A DNA stretch of 64,000 nucleotides from UBA1426 sp052034085 (GTDB lineage: Bacteria; Bacillota; Clostridia; Peptostreptococcales; Anaerovoracaceae): assembly GCA_052034085.1 (NCBI GenBank), contig JBPOJA010000003.1:1-64000 (forward strand). Reading direction: 5' to 3'. The translations under genes and the position numbers were made by a program. This document shows, in pieces, positions 17,959 through 26,520 of this stretch. Below the pieces are notes generated by a model. That model worked only from the letters and a program-made list of their open reading frames with translations, had not been told where the DNA came from and searched no databases. Position 1 is the first letter of the stretch. Every line of letters starts with the position of its first letter.

Positions 17959-17967
17959 CAGTGTATT

Positions 17968-18459
17968 ATGGAAGCCTATATTGACGAACTAGTAACTTAT
18001 TTGCCGACCAGCCTGGTAGTTTTGTTTACGGCTGCCATGCCGGTGGTTGAGTTGAAGGGGGCCATACCTATAGGGATTGCTTTGGGTTTGTCTCCCTTTT
18101 TATCATCATTTGTTAGTTTTATAGGCAGTACTTTGCCTATACCGTTTATACTTTTCGGGCTCAGGCCATTTTTTGAATTTCTTAAAAAAGTGGCCGTATT
18201 CGAAAAGTTTACCCTGTGGCTGACAGACAGATCATTGAGCAAAAGCGGTAAAATACAGAAATATGGATCATATGGATTGTTTCTGTTTGTGGCCTTGCCT
18301 TTGCCCGGCACCGGTGTATGGACCGGATGCGTAATAGCGGCTTTATTGGACATAAGGTTCAAATGGGCGTTCCCTGCAATTTTTTTGGGAAATTTAGTGG
18401 CCTGTCTGATAATTGTCAGCCTGCTGGGAGTGTATGATATAGTTGGATTGTTCTTTTAA
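17968..18459 (+). CDS. COG2426 small multidrug export-like protein
   Basis: A 163-residue membrane protein with about four hydrophobic helices. It matches the COG2426 (sm_multi_ex) pattern: AAMPVVELKGAIPIG near the N-terminus and FVALPLPGTGVWTG in the middle, the repeated PxE/P-G loops of that family. The multidrug-export label is only predicted. There is no clear ribosome-binding site, so translation may depend on the gene 9 nt upstream. The disulfide reductase gene follows after 14 nt. Confidence 0.85.
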   Translation: MEAYIDELVTYLPTSLVVLFTAAMPVVELKGAIPIGIALGLSPFLSSFVSFIGSTLPIPFILFGLRPFFEFLKKVAVFEKFTLWLTDRSLSKSGKIQKYGSYGLFLFVALPLPGTGVWTGCVIAALLDIRFKWAFPAIFLGNLVACLIIVSLLGVYDIVGLFF

Positions 18460-18473
18460 TCGGAGGTAAAACA

Positions 18474-19811
18474 ATGGCTAAAAAATTAATCGTGCTGGGC
18501 GGAGTTGCGGCGGGGATGAGTGCTGCATCAAAAGCCAGAAGGGTAGATCCGGATATTGAAATAACGGTTTACACCAATGAGGAGAATATTTCTTATGCGG
18601 GTTGCGGCCTGCCTTATTTTATAGGCGGGACTATTAAGACAGAAGATAAACTGATAGCCCGCACTGTTGAGGATTTTAAGGAAAAGAATATTGCGGTATT
18701 TTTAAACTCTGAGGCTGTGTTTGTGAACCCTGGTTCTAAATCTGTTGAGATCAGGGACATGATAACGGGGGAAACATATACAGACAATTATGATAAGCTG
18801 GTTATAGCCACAGGCGCCAGAGCCATCGTTCCTCCTTTTGAGGGTGTGGAGAAAAACGGAATATTCAAGCTGAGGAATGTAAATGACGGGATTAACATAA
18901 AGAAGTTCCTGGAAGAATACAAACCCCGTAATATAGTCATAATCGGAGGCGGATACATAGGCCTGGAAATGGTGGAAGTTTTTATAGAAAAAGGCTGTAA
19001 AGTGACCCTGATTGAAAGGGCACCTCATATTCTGCCTAACATGGATGAGGATATGGCCAATATTCTGGCGGCCTATCTTGAAGAAAGGGGAGTTACACTC
19101 CATGTCGGTGAAAGCGTTGAAGCTTTTCTGGGTGGCGACAGGGTAGAAAAAGTCAAAACAGATAAAGGTGAAATCCCCGCTGATTTTGTTTTGCTTTCTA
19201 TAGGAGTGGCTCCAAATACTGAATTTACCAAAGGCAGCGGCATAGAACTGGGACCCAGAAATGCCATACTTGTTGACAGGGAAATGAGGACCAATGTAGA
19301 AGATATTTTTGCAGCCGGAGACTGTGCAACAGCCTGGCATGCACTCAGTGGTAGAGATGTTTATATTCCTCTTGGGACTACAGCCAATAAACAGGGGAAG
19401 ATAGCAGGTGAGAATGCAGCAGGAGGAAATGCAAAATTCAACGGTGTGCTGGGAACAGGGATAGCAAGGGTTCTCGAAATGGAAGTTTCCAGATCCGGTC
19501 TAAGCGAGAGGGAATGCAGGGATCTTGGCATAGAATATGAGGCACGGGTAATTAAATCGAGAACGGCTGCTCATTACTGCCCAATATCAGGCAGAGTGCA
19601 CTTGAAACTGGTGGTGGATAAAGAAAAGAAAACTTTGATCGGCGCACAGATTGTAGGCTTCCGTGGAGCAGCCTCAAGAATAGATATGCTGGCCGTTGCC
19701 ATGACTTCAAAAGCTACAGTAGAAGAACTGACTGACATGGACCTTGCCTACTCGCCACCTTTCAGCCCCGTGTGGGATCCGGTTCTGGTGGCCCTTAATC
19801 AGTTTGAATAA
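18474..19811 (+). CDS. CoA-disulfide reductase / NADH oxidase-family flavoprotein
   Basis: A 445-residue FAD- and NAD(P)H-dependent oxidoreductase. Seen: the N-terminal FAD motif GGVAAGMSAA, the single redox Cys C44 in SYAGCGLPYF, which marks the CoA-disulfide reductase/NADH oxidase group, the NAD(P)-binding IIGGGYIGLEMVE, and the FAD-binding DIFAAGDCAT. No C-terminal rhodanese domain is present. It may reduce CoA disulfide, polysulfide or oxygen; sequence alone does not decide. CGGAGGTAAAAC precedes the ATG. The signalling protein follows 12 nt downstream. Confidence 0.9.
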   Translation: MAKKLIVLGGVAAGMSAASKARRVDPDIEITVYTNEENISYAGCGLPYFIGGTIKTEDKLIARTVEDFKEKNIAVFLNSEAVFVNPGSKSVEIRDMITGETYTDNYDKLVIATGARAIVPPFEGVEKNGIFKLRNVNDGINIKKFLEEYKPRNIVIIGGGYIGLEMVEVFIEKGCKVTLIERAPHILPNMDEDMANILAAYLEERGVTLHVGESVEAFLGGDRVEKVKTDKGEIPADFVLLSIGVAPNTEFTKGSGIELGPRNAILVDREMRTNVEDIFAAGDCATAWHALSGRDVYIPLGTTANKQGKIAGENAAGGNAKFNGVLGTGIARVLEMEVSRSGLSERECRDLGIEYEARVIKSRTAAHYCPISGRVHLKLVVDKEKKTLIGAQIVGFRGAASRIDMLAVAMTSKATVEELTDMDLAYSPPFSPVWDPVLVALNQFE

Positions 19812-19823
19812 AGGAGAGTATCA

Positions 19824-22304
19824 ATGAATATTCTGGTTGTCTCAAAATCAGAAGAAGAATTTTTCTTTGGTGACAGCGTAGTATCGGAACATAAAATCGA
19901 ATTCTCATCGGATGTGGGACAGGCTTTAGCGTATATAAAGAGCCATTCCCTTCCTGACATGCTTATAATTGACACGCTGGATGCGGGCAATAAAGCCATT
20001 GATTTATTAAAAAATGTAAGGGGGCTCGATGAGGCGGAAGACCTTTTTATTATCCTTATTACCGGCAGGGATGAAATATCCCTGGAAGTGGAAGGGTTGA
20101 AGCACGGGGCAGATGAATATATGCGCAGACCTTTGAGAAAGGAATCCTTTGAGGCGGTATTGCATCTTTATGAAAAATTTATCTTTCAAAGAAGCGAAAA
20201 GGACAGATTTAAAGAACTGGCCATGCTTTATGATGCTGTCTTTCAGCAGGCGCCGATAGGAATTTCAATATCTCATAATGAGAAGCCTTTAGAAGGGCGT
20301 CCCAAGGAGCATTTTGAAGTAAATCAGAACTACATGAAAATAACAGGGAGAACCGCTGAAGAACTGCTTGAATCGGGCTGGTCCTCCATAACGCATCCTG
20401 ATGACAGAGAAAAAGAGCTGGAATTATACAGACAAATGCAGCAGGGCATTACAGATAGCTATGCAATGGAAAAAAGATACATAAGACCGGATGGAACAGT
20501 TGTTTGGGTAGATCTCATCGCCAACACCATTGACTTTAATGTGGAGGTTGAAAACAATCATATTTGCATTGTGCAGGATATTACAGAAAGAAAGAATGCC
20601 GAGCTGGCCCTGAACGAAAGTGAGCGCAGCAAGGGAATTCTCATATCCAATATGCCGGGCATGGCATACAGGTGCAAAAACGATGAAAACTGGACCATGC
20701 TGAGCATGTCTGACAAATGCAGGGATATTCTGGGCTATCAGCCCGAAGATTTGGTAGATAACAAAAAACTGTCCTATAATGATGTGATTCTTCCCGAATG
20801 GAGGGAAAAGGTAAGAGAAGCATGGAATAGCGGCGTAAACAAGAAGAAACCTGTGGATTTATCATATAAGGTGCAGACAAAGGATGGGCAGGTAAAATGG
20901 GTGCATGAAATTGGAGAAGCCATCTATGGAGAAGATGGTAAAATCGAATATCTTGAAGGAATGGTATTCGATGATACCAAGAGGCGTCAGACTGAAGAAG
21001 ATCTGAAGTTTATCACGGAACATCAGGTATGGACAGGTCTTTATAATCGGAGATATCTGGATAAATATTTTTCTGAAAAGAGCGCGCTAAGTTATAAAAG
21101 TGCACTGATTCTGGTCAACATGAGCAAGCTGCTTTCCCTCAATCTGTCATTCGGCTATAGATACTATAGTGATATCATCAAAAAAATCGGTAGTGCGCTA
21201 AAGGCTTTCGCTGACGAAAACAGAACACTTTTTCATATTTCAGAAAATCTATTTATTTTCTATGTGGAAAAATATGAATTCAAGGAAGATCTGGAGGCCT
21301 TCAGCAGGGACATCTCAAAGGCATTGGAAAGTCTCTTATCCCTGGAACTGATCAGTGGCGGTATCGGCATTGTTGAAGTACAGGGAAACAGTGATGATCT
21401 TGATAAACTCATAAGTTATGCCCTTATTGCATCTGAAGAAACGTCAGAAGATGCCGGGGAGCGGATTACATATTTCTTTTTTGACAGTGAAATGGAAAAT
21501 CGCCATTTACGCCGTGAGTTAATAAAACAGGAGCTGTCCAGATTGGCAACCGGCAGCAATGAAGAAAGGCTGTTTTTGGAGTACCAGCCTATAATAAACA
21601 TAAAAGAAGGAGATAGAATCTGGTCCTTCGAAGCTCTGGCCAGATTTAACAGTGAGGTTCTGGGAAGGCTTTCACCTCTGGAATTCATTCCCATAGCGGA
21701 AGAAACCAAGCTTATCATACCTATTGGTGAACTGATAATTGAAAAGGCTTTTGATTTTCAGAAAACAATGGAAGCAAGCGGCGAAACTAATATAGGACTA
21801 AATATTAACCTGTCGGTTGTACAGTTAAGAGAGGAAGGATTTTGCGACAAACTTTTTGCTCTGGCAGATGAAAAGGGAATCAAACTTGAAAAGATAACTT
21901 TTGAGATTACGGAAACAGCTCTGGCAGAAAACTTGAGTGAAATAAACCATGCCATCGTCAGGCTTTTGGAAAAAGGAGCAGAAATCGCCATAGATGACTT
22001 TGGTACCGGATATTCATCCCTGGCGCGGGAAAGAGAATTAAATGTCAGCGGAACGAAGATAGATAAATATTTCATGGATAAGCTGATGACCCTGGAAACA
22101 TTTGATGAATCAATAATTGGCGACATAATCTCCATGTCACATAAGCTTGACAATTATGTTGTAGCTGAGGGAGTGGAGCATCAGGTTCAGATGGATTTTT
22201 TGAGAATCAAAGGCTGCGACGGCGTTCAGGGTTATTTAATAAGCCGTCCTTTAAGTGCAAAAGATGCCTTTTCATTTATTAAAGACTATCAACCCATAGG
22301 CTGA
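19824..22304 (+). CDS. REC-PAS-PAS-degenerate GGDEF-EAL signalling protein
   Basis: An 826-residue soluble protein. Residues 1-125 form a receiver domain with D50 and T80, but the conserved Lys appears to be Arg (R102). Two PAS domains follow (about 133-262 and 272-393), each with a C-terminal PAC-like end (VQDITERKNAE; VFDDTKRR). The GGDEF-like domain (about 400-560) begins TGLYNRRYLD but has no GGDEF signature. The EAL domain (about 575-826) keeps FEALAR, NINLSV, EITETAL, DDFGTGYSS, KIDKYFM, AEGVE and VQGYLISRP, so it should be an active cyclic-di-GMP phosphodiesterase. The final 26 nt overlap convergent nadE. Confidence 0.92.
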   Translation: MNILVVSKSEEEFFFGDSVVSEHKIEFSSDVGQALAYIKSHSLPDMLIIDTLDAGNKAIDLLKNVRGLDEAEDLFIILITGRDEISLEVEGLKHGADEYMRRPLRKESFEAVLHLYEKFIFQRSEKDRFKELAMLYDAVFQQAPIGISISHNEKPLEGRPKEHFEVNQNYMKITGRTAEELLESGWSSITHPDDREKELELYRQMQQGITDSYAMEKRYIRPDGTVVWVDLIANTIDFNVEVENNHICIVQDITERKNAELALNESERSKGILISNMPGMAYRCKNDENWTMLSMSDKCRDILGYQPEDLVDNKKLSYNDVILPEWREKVREAWNSGVNKKKPVDLSYKVQTKDGQVKWVHEIGEAIYGEDGKIEYLEGMVFDDTKRRQTEEDLKFITEHQVWTGLYNRRYLDKYFSEKSALSYKSALILVNMSKLLSLNLSFGYRYYSDIIKKIGSALKAFADENRTLFHISENLFIFYVEKYEFKEDLEAFSRDISKALESLLSLELISGGIGIVEVQGNSDDLDKLISYALIASEETSEDAGERITYFFFDSEMENRHLRRELIKQELSRLATGSNEERLFLEYQPIINIKEGDRIWSFEALARFNSEVLGRLSPLEFIPIAEETKLIIPIGELIIEKAFDFQKTMEASGETNIGLNINLSVVQLREEGFCDKLFALADEKGIKLEKITFEITETALAENLSEINHAIVRLLEKGAEIAIDDFGTGYSSLARERELNVSGTKIDKYFMDKLMTLETFDESIIGDIISMSHKLDNYVVAEGVEHQVQMDFLRIKGCDGVQGYLISRPLSAKDAFSFIKDYQPIG

Positions 22305-24162
22305 AATCCCCATCCGAAGCCATAAGCCAGTCGCTTCTTGAAAAGAGGCTGACAGATCCTATCTGGGGGCTGTCCGGAACACAGCTCCTTTTAAATTGAT
22401 GAATGAAAAATCTTTTATAAAAAACTTCCAGCCATTTTTTTATGGTTATTTCATCATATATGCCTTTAAAAGTTGCTTCCGCTATGGCAAGCAGCATTTC
22501 AGGCCGGGTTCCCCTTCTGACAGTGTGATATATGAAAAAGTCATGAAGAATATATGGCCCTACAGTATCTTCGGTCATCTGTGCGATTTTCCCTTCCTCA
22601 TCAGGAGGCAGAAGTTCGGGGGATACGGGTGTATCAAGGACATTGTTTAGTGTATCAGCCAGGTCGGGATTTTTATTGTCCGCAAGGATTTCTTCTATGT
22701 ACCACCGGATTTCCCTTCTCATGAAAGTTTTGGGAATACCGGCATTTACATTGTACATGGACATATGGTCTCCATTATATGTGCTCCAGCCCAGGGCTGC
22801 TTCAGAAAGGTCGCCTGTTCCAACCTGAATGCCGTTTTCCATATTCGCAATGTCCATGAGTATCTGGGTTCTCTCCCTTGCCTGTACATTTTCGTAGACT
22901 ACATTTTTTATTTCGGGATTATGGCCTATATCTCTGAAATGAACACGGACGGCTTCTCTTATTGGGATTTCACGGATATCCACATTCAAAGCTTTCATCA
23001 TAGCCATGGCATTGTCATAGGTCGCATCTGTTGTGCCAAAACCGGGCATAGTAACGCCAATGATGTCTCTGCCTGATTTGCCCAGCAATTCCATGGCTTT
23101 GGCTGTTACCAGAAGGGCCATGGTTGAGTCAAGGCCTCCTGACACACCCAGCACAGCTTTGGCAGATCCCGTATGCATCAGCCGTCTTGCAAGCCCTGTT
23201 GATTGAATTGCAAAGGCCTCCCTGCAGTTTTGTGCGGCTTCATTTTCATCTTCCGGAATGAAAGGAGTCGGAGAAAACTTTCTCAGCATGTTTGTTCCCG
23301 CTTCCACGGTGGGCAGTGCATCGACCTGGACCTTTACGGATCTGGATTTGTGAGGTAATCCCTTAACATTTCTTTTGTAGACCAAGCTTGTGAAGTCCAG
23401 TTCGGTCATGATAATCTTTTCAGTTAAACTGAGATTGCTGTCTTCAGCAAGGATTTCTCCGCCTTCGGATATTAGCAGGTGCCCGCTGCAGACTCCGCCG
23501 GAAGTGGATTCTGTAGCTCCTGCGGAAGCCAGCACCCTGGCATTTATATCCTCATAACTTTTAATTTTTTCACTTTCTCTTCTGGTTTTGGAAGAAGTTA
23601 TAAGCTCCCTGGAAAGCCCCGGAATTGCCACGACAAGGGCTTCACGGTGGGGCCGGTCGTAAGAGTTGGCTATTGCCAGGCTCACATCTGATTCATGGTC
23701 ATAAAAAATGAGGGAGCCGAAGGGTATTTCCTCACCTGAAATATTGAAGGTGGAACCTCGTTTGCCGGGCATGTTAAAACGCAGTTTCCCATCAAAAGCC
23801 CGGGGAGGAAGCATATAGGGAACCAATCCTGCGATTTTGCCGTTTTGTATGAAAGCACCGCAGTTAAGCATACTGTTGCCGGTTTTAAGATACATGCCGA
23901 TGACGAAGCTGCCGTTGTAGCCTGAGCTCGCCTCAAGAATGGATACAAGGGCCCCAAGCTGTTCTCTGTAGAGATGGTCCTGATAGAACAGGTCTCCGCA
24001 GCTTGCTCCGGTAAGGCAAAGAGCGGGAAAAACAGTAAGACCGATTTTATTTTCCTTTGCCTGCTTAATGAATTTGATTATTTCTTTTGAGTTATATTCA
24101 GGGTTGGCAATTCTGATTGCCGGCGAAACAGAAGCCACGCGCAACAGTCCCTTTTTTTTCAA
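22279..24162 (-). CDS. nadE: NAD+ synthetase, glutamine-type architecture with degenerate amidase domain
   Basis: A 627-residue fusion of an N-terminal nitrilase-like glutaminase domain (about 1-260) and a C-terminal NAD synthetase domain that amidates nicotinate adenine dinucleotide. The synthetase P-loop is intact (GVSGGLDSTMALLV), as is GTGDLSEAALGWSTYNGDH. The amidase triad looks lost: the Glu position reads Ala (VFPALCLTG, A47), the Lys region reads LVPYMLPP, and the Cys segment reads SLIFYDHE with no Cys. Ammonia-dependent synthesis is therefore expected. Start is TTG 24162, 8 nt after GGAGG; GTG 24183 lies before that site. Confidence 0.9.
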   Translation of the reverse strand: MKKKGLLRVASVSPAIRIANPEYNSKEIIKFIKQAKENKIGLTVFPALCLTGASCGDLFYQDHLYREQLGALVSILEASSGYNGSFVIGMYLKTGNSMLNCGAFIQNGKIAGLVPYMLPPRAFDGKLRFNMPGKRGSTFNISGEEIPFGSLIFYDHESDVSLAIANSYDRPHREALVVAIPGLSRELITSSKTRRESEKIKSYEDINARVLASAGATESTSGGVCSGHLLISEGGEILAEDSNLSLTEKIIMTELDFTSLVYKRNVKGLPHKSRSVKVQVDALPTVEAGTNMLRKFSPTPFIPEDENEAAQNCREAFAIQSTGLARRLMHTGSAKAVLGVSGGLDSTMALLVTAKAMELLGKSGRDIIGVTMPGFGTTDATYDNAMAMMKALNVDIREIPIREAVRVHFRDIGHNPEIKNVVYENVQARERTQILMDIANMENGIQVGTGDLSEAALGWSTYNGDHMSMYNVNAGIPKTFMRREIRWYIEEILADNKNPDLADTLNNVLDTPVSPELLPPDEEGKIAQMTEDTVGPYILHDFFIYHTVRRGTRPEMLLAIAEATFKGIYDEITIKKWLEVFYKRFFIHQFKRSCVPDSPQIGSVSLFSRSDWLMASDGDFSLWVDSL

Positions 24163-24228
24163 TTTATTGTCCTCCGTTTTCACATGGAATTCTTAAACTT
24201 ACAAAACAATTATACAGCAAATCTATGT

Positions 24229-24234
24229 TATAAT
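24229..24234 (+). promoter_or_regulatory. Candidate -10 element for yhaM
   Basis: A perfect TATAAT lies 33 nt before the yhaM ATG in the short divergent gap with nadE. No good -35 at standard spacing was found; TTACAA at 24199-24204 is too far away. Confidence 0.45.
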
Positions 24235-24267
24235 CCAATTAAAAGCATGGAAAGGCGGAAATCTCAA

Positions 24268-25236
24268 ATGAAGGAAAATTACATCGGGCTGCTCAATACC
24301 GATGATGAAATACAGGACTTTTTCCTGGTGAAAAGCATTGCGGTTAAAATCGGCGCAAATAAAAAACAGTATCTGGATTTGTTGCTGGGGGACAATACAG
24401 GCGAGATTACAGCTAAAAAGTGGGATATTGCCGATACAGAACTGCCATCATTGAATGAAATCGTTCCCGGCGAAGTGGTAAAAGTAAAAGCCGGGGTCAC
24501 GGAATGGAACGGCATGCAGCAGCTCAGGGTATCAAAGATCCGAAAAGCAGTGCCGCAGGATCAGCTGGACATGGGAGATTTTATCAGGATAGCACCGGAG
24601 GATCCTGTATATATGTTCGGATTCCTGATGGAGCTTGCCGAATCCATGAAAGATGAAGATTTCAGAAAAGTGAGCAAGGCCGTTCTGGAGGAGAATAGAG
24701 AAAAATTGCTATACTATCCAGCCGCTGTAAAAAATCATCACGCAGAGAGGAGCGGATTGCTTTATCATTTAAAAACCATGGCTTCCATGGCCATAAAATA
24801 TACGGAAGTATATACTTTTCTGAACAGGGACCTGCTTCTTTGCGGTGTAATAATCCATGACATAGAAAAGCTTTCTGAAATTGAATCCGATGAGAACGGC
24901 ATAGCTTCGGGCTATTCTTATGAAGGGCAGATGCTGGGCCATCTGGTCAGCGGTGTAAAAATTGTTGACCGGCTGGGTGAAAAGCTGGGTTTGAGCCATG
25001 AAAAACTCATTATGCTGGAACACATGATTTTATCCCATCATTATGAACCGGAATTCGGAAGCCCCAAAAAACCCCTTTTTCCGGAGGCAGAGCTTCTGCA
25101 CTATCTGGATATAGTGGATGCCAGAATGTATGATATGAAAGATGCACTGTTCGGCACCAAAGGCGGGGAATTCTCAGAAAGAGTAAGAACACTGGACGGA
25201 AGAAAACTATATAAACCGACGTTTGAACAGGAGTAA
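24268..25236 (+). CDS. yhaM: YhaM-type 3'-5' exoribonuclease (OB-fold plus HD domain)
   Basis: A 322-residue protein. The N-terminal OB-fold (DFFLVKSIAVKIGANKKQYL) probably binds nucleic acid, and the C-terminal HD domain carries YHLKTMASMA, VIIHDIEK and LSHHYEPEFGSPKKP, the metal ligands of the YhaM/CBF1 family. Family members degrade RNA, and some DNA, from the 3' end using Mn. Length is normal. Start is ATG 24268, 9 nt after AAAGGCGG; upstream in-frame ATGs lie in the promoter. The cca gene starts 3 nt after its stop, which fits a role in RNA 3'-end metabolism. Confidence 0.9.
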   Translation: MKENYIGLLNTDDEIQDFFLVKSIAVKIGANKKQYLDLLLGDNTGEITAKKWDIADTELPSLNEIVPGEVVKVKAGVTEWNGMQQLRVSKIRKAVPQDQLDMGDFIRIAPEDPVYMFGFLMELAESMKDEDFRKVSKAVLEENREKLLYYPAAVKNHHAERSGLLYHLKTMASMAIKYTEVYTFLNRDLLLCGVIIHDIEKLSEIESDENGIASGYSYEGQMLGHLVSGVKIVDRLGEKLGLSHEKLIMLEHMILSHHYEPEFGSPKKPLFPEAELLHYLDIVDARMYDMKDALFGTKGGEFSERVRTLDGRKLYKPTFEQE

Positions 25237-25239
25237 ACA

Positions 25240-26520
25240 ATGCACCCTTTACCAAAAGAAATAAACTCCCTGATGAAGAAAATGGAAGAAAAGGGAGTCA
25301 GCATTTATGTTACAGGCGGCAGCATAAGGGACCTGATTCTCGGTATAGAGCCTTTGGACTGGGACCTGTCGGCAGATGCAGATCCAGAAGAGCTGGCATC
25401 GATACTCGGAGAATCGTTAACGAACAGCCCCGGAGCTTTATTTGGCGTGCTTAATGTCAAAGAAGGTGATTATAAGATTCAACTGGCAAGTCTGCGGCGG
25501 GATGGTGAATATTCGGATAAAAGAAGGCCCGACAAGGTAAGCTATACCAAGAACCTTGAAGAAGATCTGGCTCGCAGGGATTTTACAATCAATGCCATGG
25601 CATATCATCCGCAAAAGGGCATTACCGATCCCTATGACGGCAGGCGGGACATTAAGGAGAGACTTATAAGGGCGGTGCGCAACCCGGATGAAAGATTTCA
25701 GGAAGATCCTTTGAGGGTATTGAGAGGAATCAGGCTTGCCGGGCAGCTGGATTTTGATATTCACGTAGACACCTTTAATGCCATGCAGATAAATTCCTGC
25801 CTTCTCGCAGATATAAGCATGGACAGAAAAAGGGAGGAACTGGAGAAGCTGCTGGTCACAAAAAACACAGGCAAGGCTCTCAGGATGATGATTACATCCG
25901 GTGTAATGGAAGCCTTTTTCGGTGACTGTTTCCCCGTTAAAAAAAATGTGGAAAACGGAGATCTGGAAGTGTTGGTACATAATATCGACAGGTCCAGAAA
26001 AGACGTGGACCTGCGGCTGGCCTTGCTTATGATGTGTTTTGAAAAGGCCAAGGCCAAGAAAATGATTGAGGATCTCGGCCTGACGAAAATGCGAAGAAAA
26101 AGACAGCTGGAGGCTCAGGATTTCCTTACCGATCTGTATTTTTCCTCGGACAAATATGCTTTGAAGAAATTTATATACCAGCATGGCTGGGAAACCTATG
26201 AGTTTCTGAACAGCCTGAGCAAGCAGCAGAGGGAGGTATATGATACTCCGGGATACAGGGTCGAAAGTCGTTATTATCTGATTGAAGATATGAAAATGTA
26301 CAAGGAACCAATTTTTGAAGGGGATCTTGCTATTAAGGCTAAAGATTTGATTGATGCAGGTATAGTACCGGAGGAAAAAGCCGGGGAGATGATGAAAATG
26401 CTTATAGAATCTGTTCACAGATTTCCGGGTTTAAATACAAAGGAAAAACTGCTGAAAAAAGCAAAATCTCTCAGGAATCCAATAAAGGCGAAATTCAGAA
26501 ATATATATATGGTCAGGTGA
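25240..26520 (+). CDS. cca: CCA tRNA nucleotidyltransferase / poly(A) polymerase family
   Basis: A 426-residue class II nucleotidyltransferase that adds or repairs the CCA end of tRNAs. Seen: the catalytic head TGGSIRDLILGIEPLDWDLS with its Asp pair, RRPDKVSYTKNLEEDLARRDFTINAMAY, and the template-arginine segment EDPLRVLRGIRLA. The C-terminal helical region is of usual length. CAGGAG precedes the ATG, which is 3 nt after yhaM; the recD2 start overlaps its stop by 1 nt. Confidence 0.95.
   Translation: MHPLPKEINSLMKKMEEKGVSIYVTGGSIRDLILGIEPLDWDLSADADPEELASILGESLTNSPGALFGVLNVKEGDYKIQLASLRRDGEYSDKRRPDKVSYTKNLEEDLARRDFTINAMAYHPQKGITDPYDGRRDIKERLIRAVRNPDERFQEDPLRVLRGIRLAGQLDFDIHVDTFNAMQINSCLLADISMDRKREELEKLLVTKNTGKALRMMITSGVMEAFFGDCFPVKKNVENGDLEVLVHNIDRSRKDVDLRLALLMMCFEKAKAKKMIEDLGLTKMRRKRQLEAQDFLTDLYFSSDKYALKKFIYQHGWETYEFLNSLSKQQREVYDTPGYRVESRYYLIEDMKMYKEPIFEGDLAIKAKDLIDAGIVPEEKAGEMMKMLIESVHRFPGLNTKEKLLKKAKSLRNPIKAKFRNIYMVR

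Noticed and set aside
25438..26418. 326-codon open frame on the minus strand
   Set aside because: Antisense to cca, with no recognisable domain or start signal.
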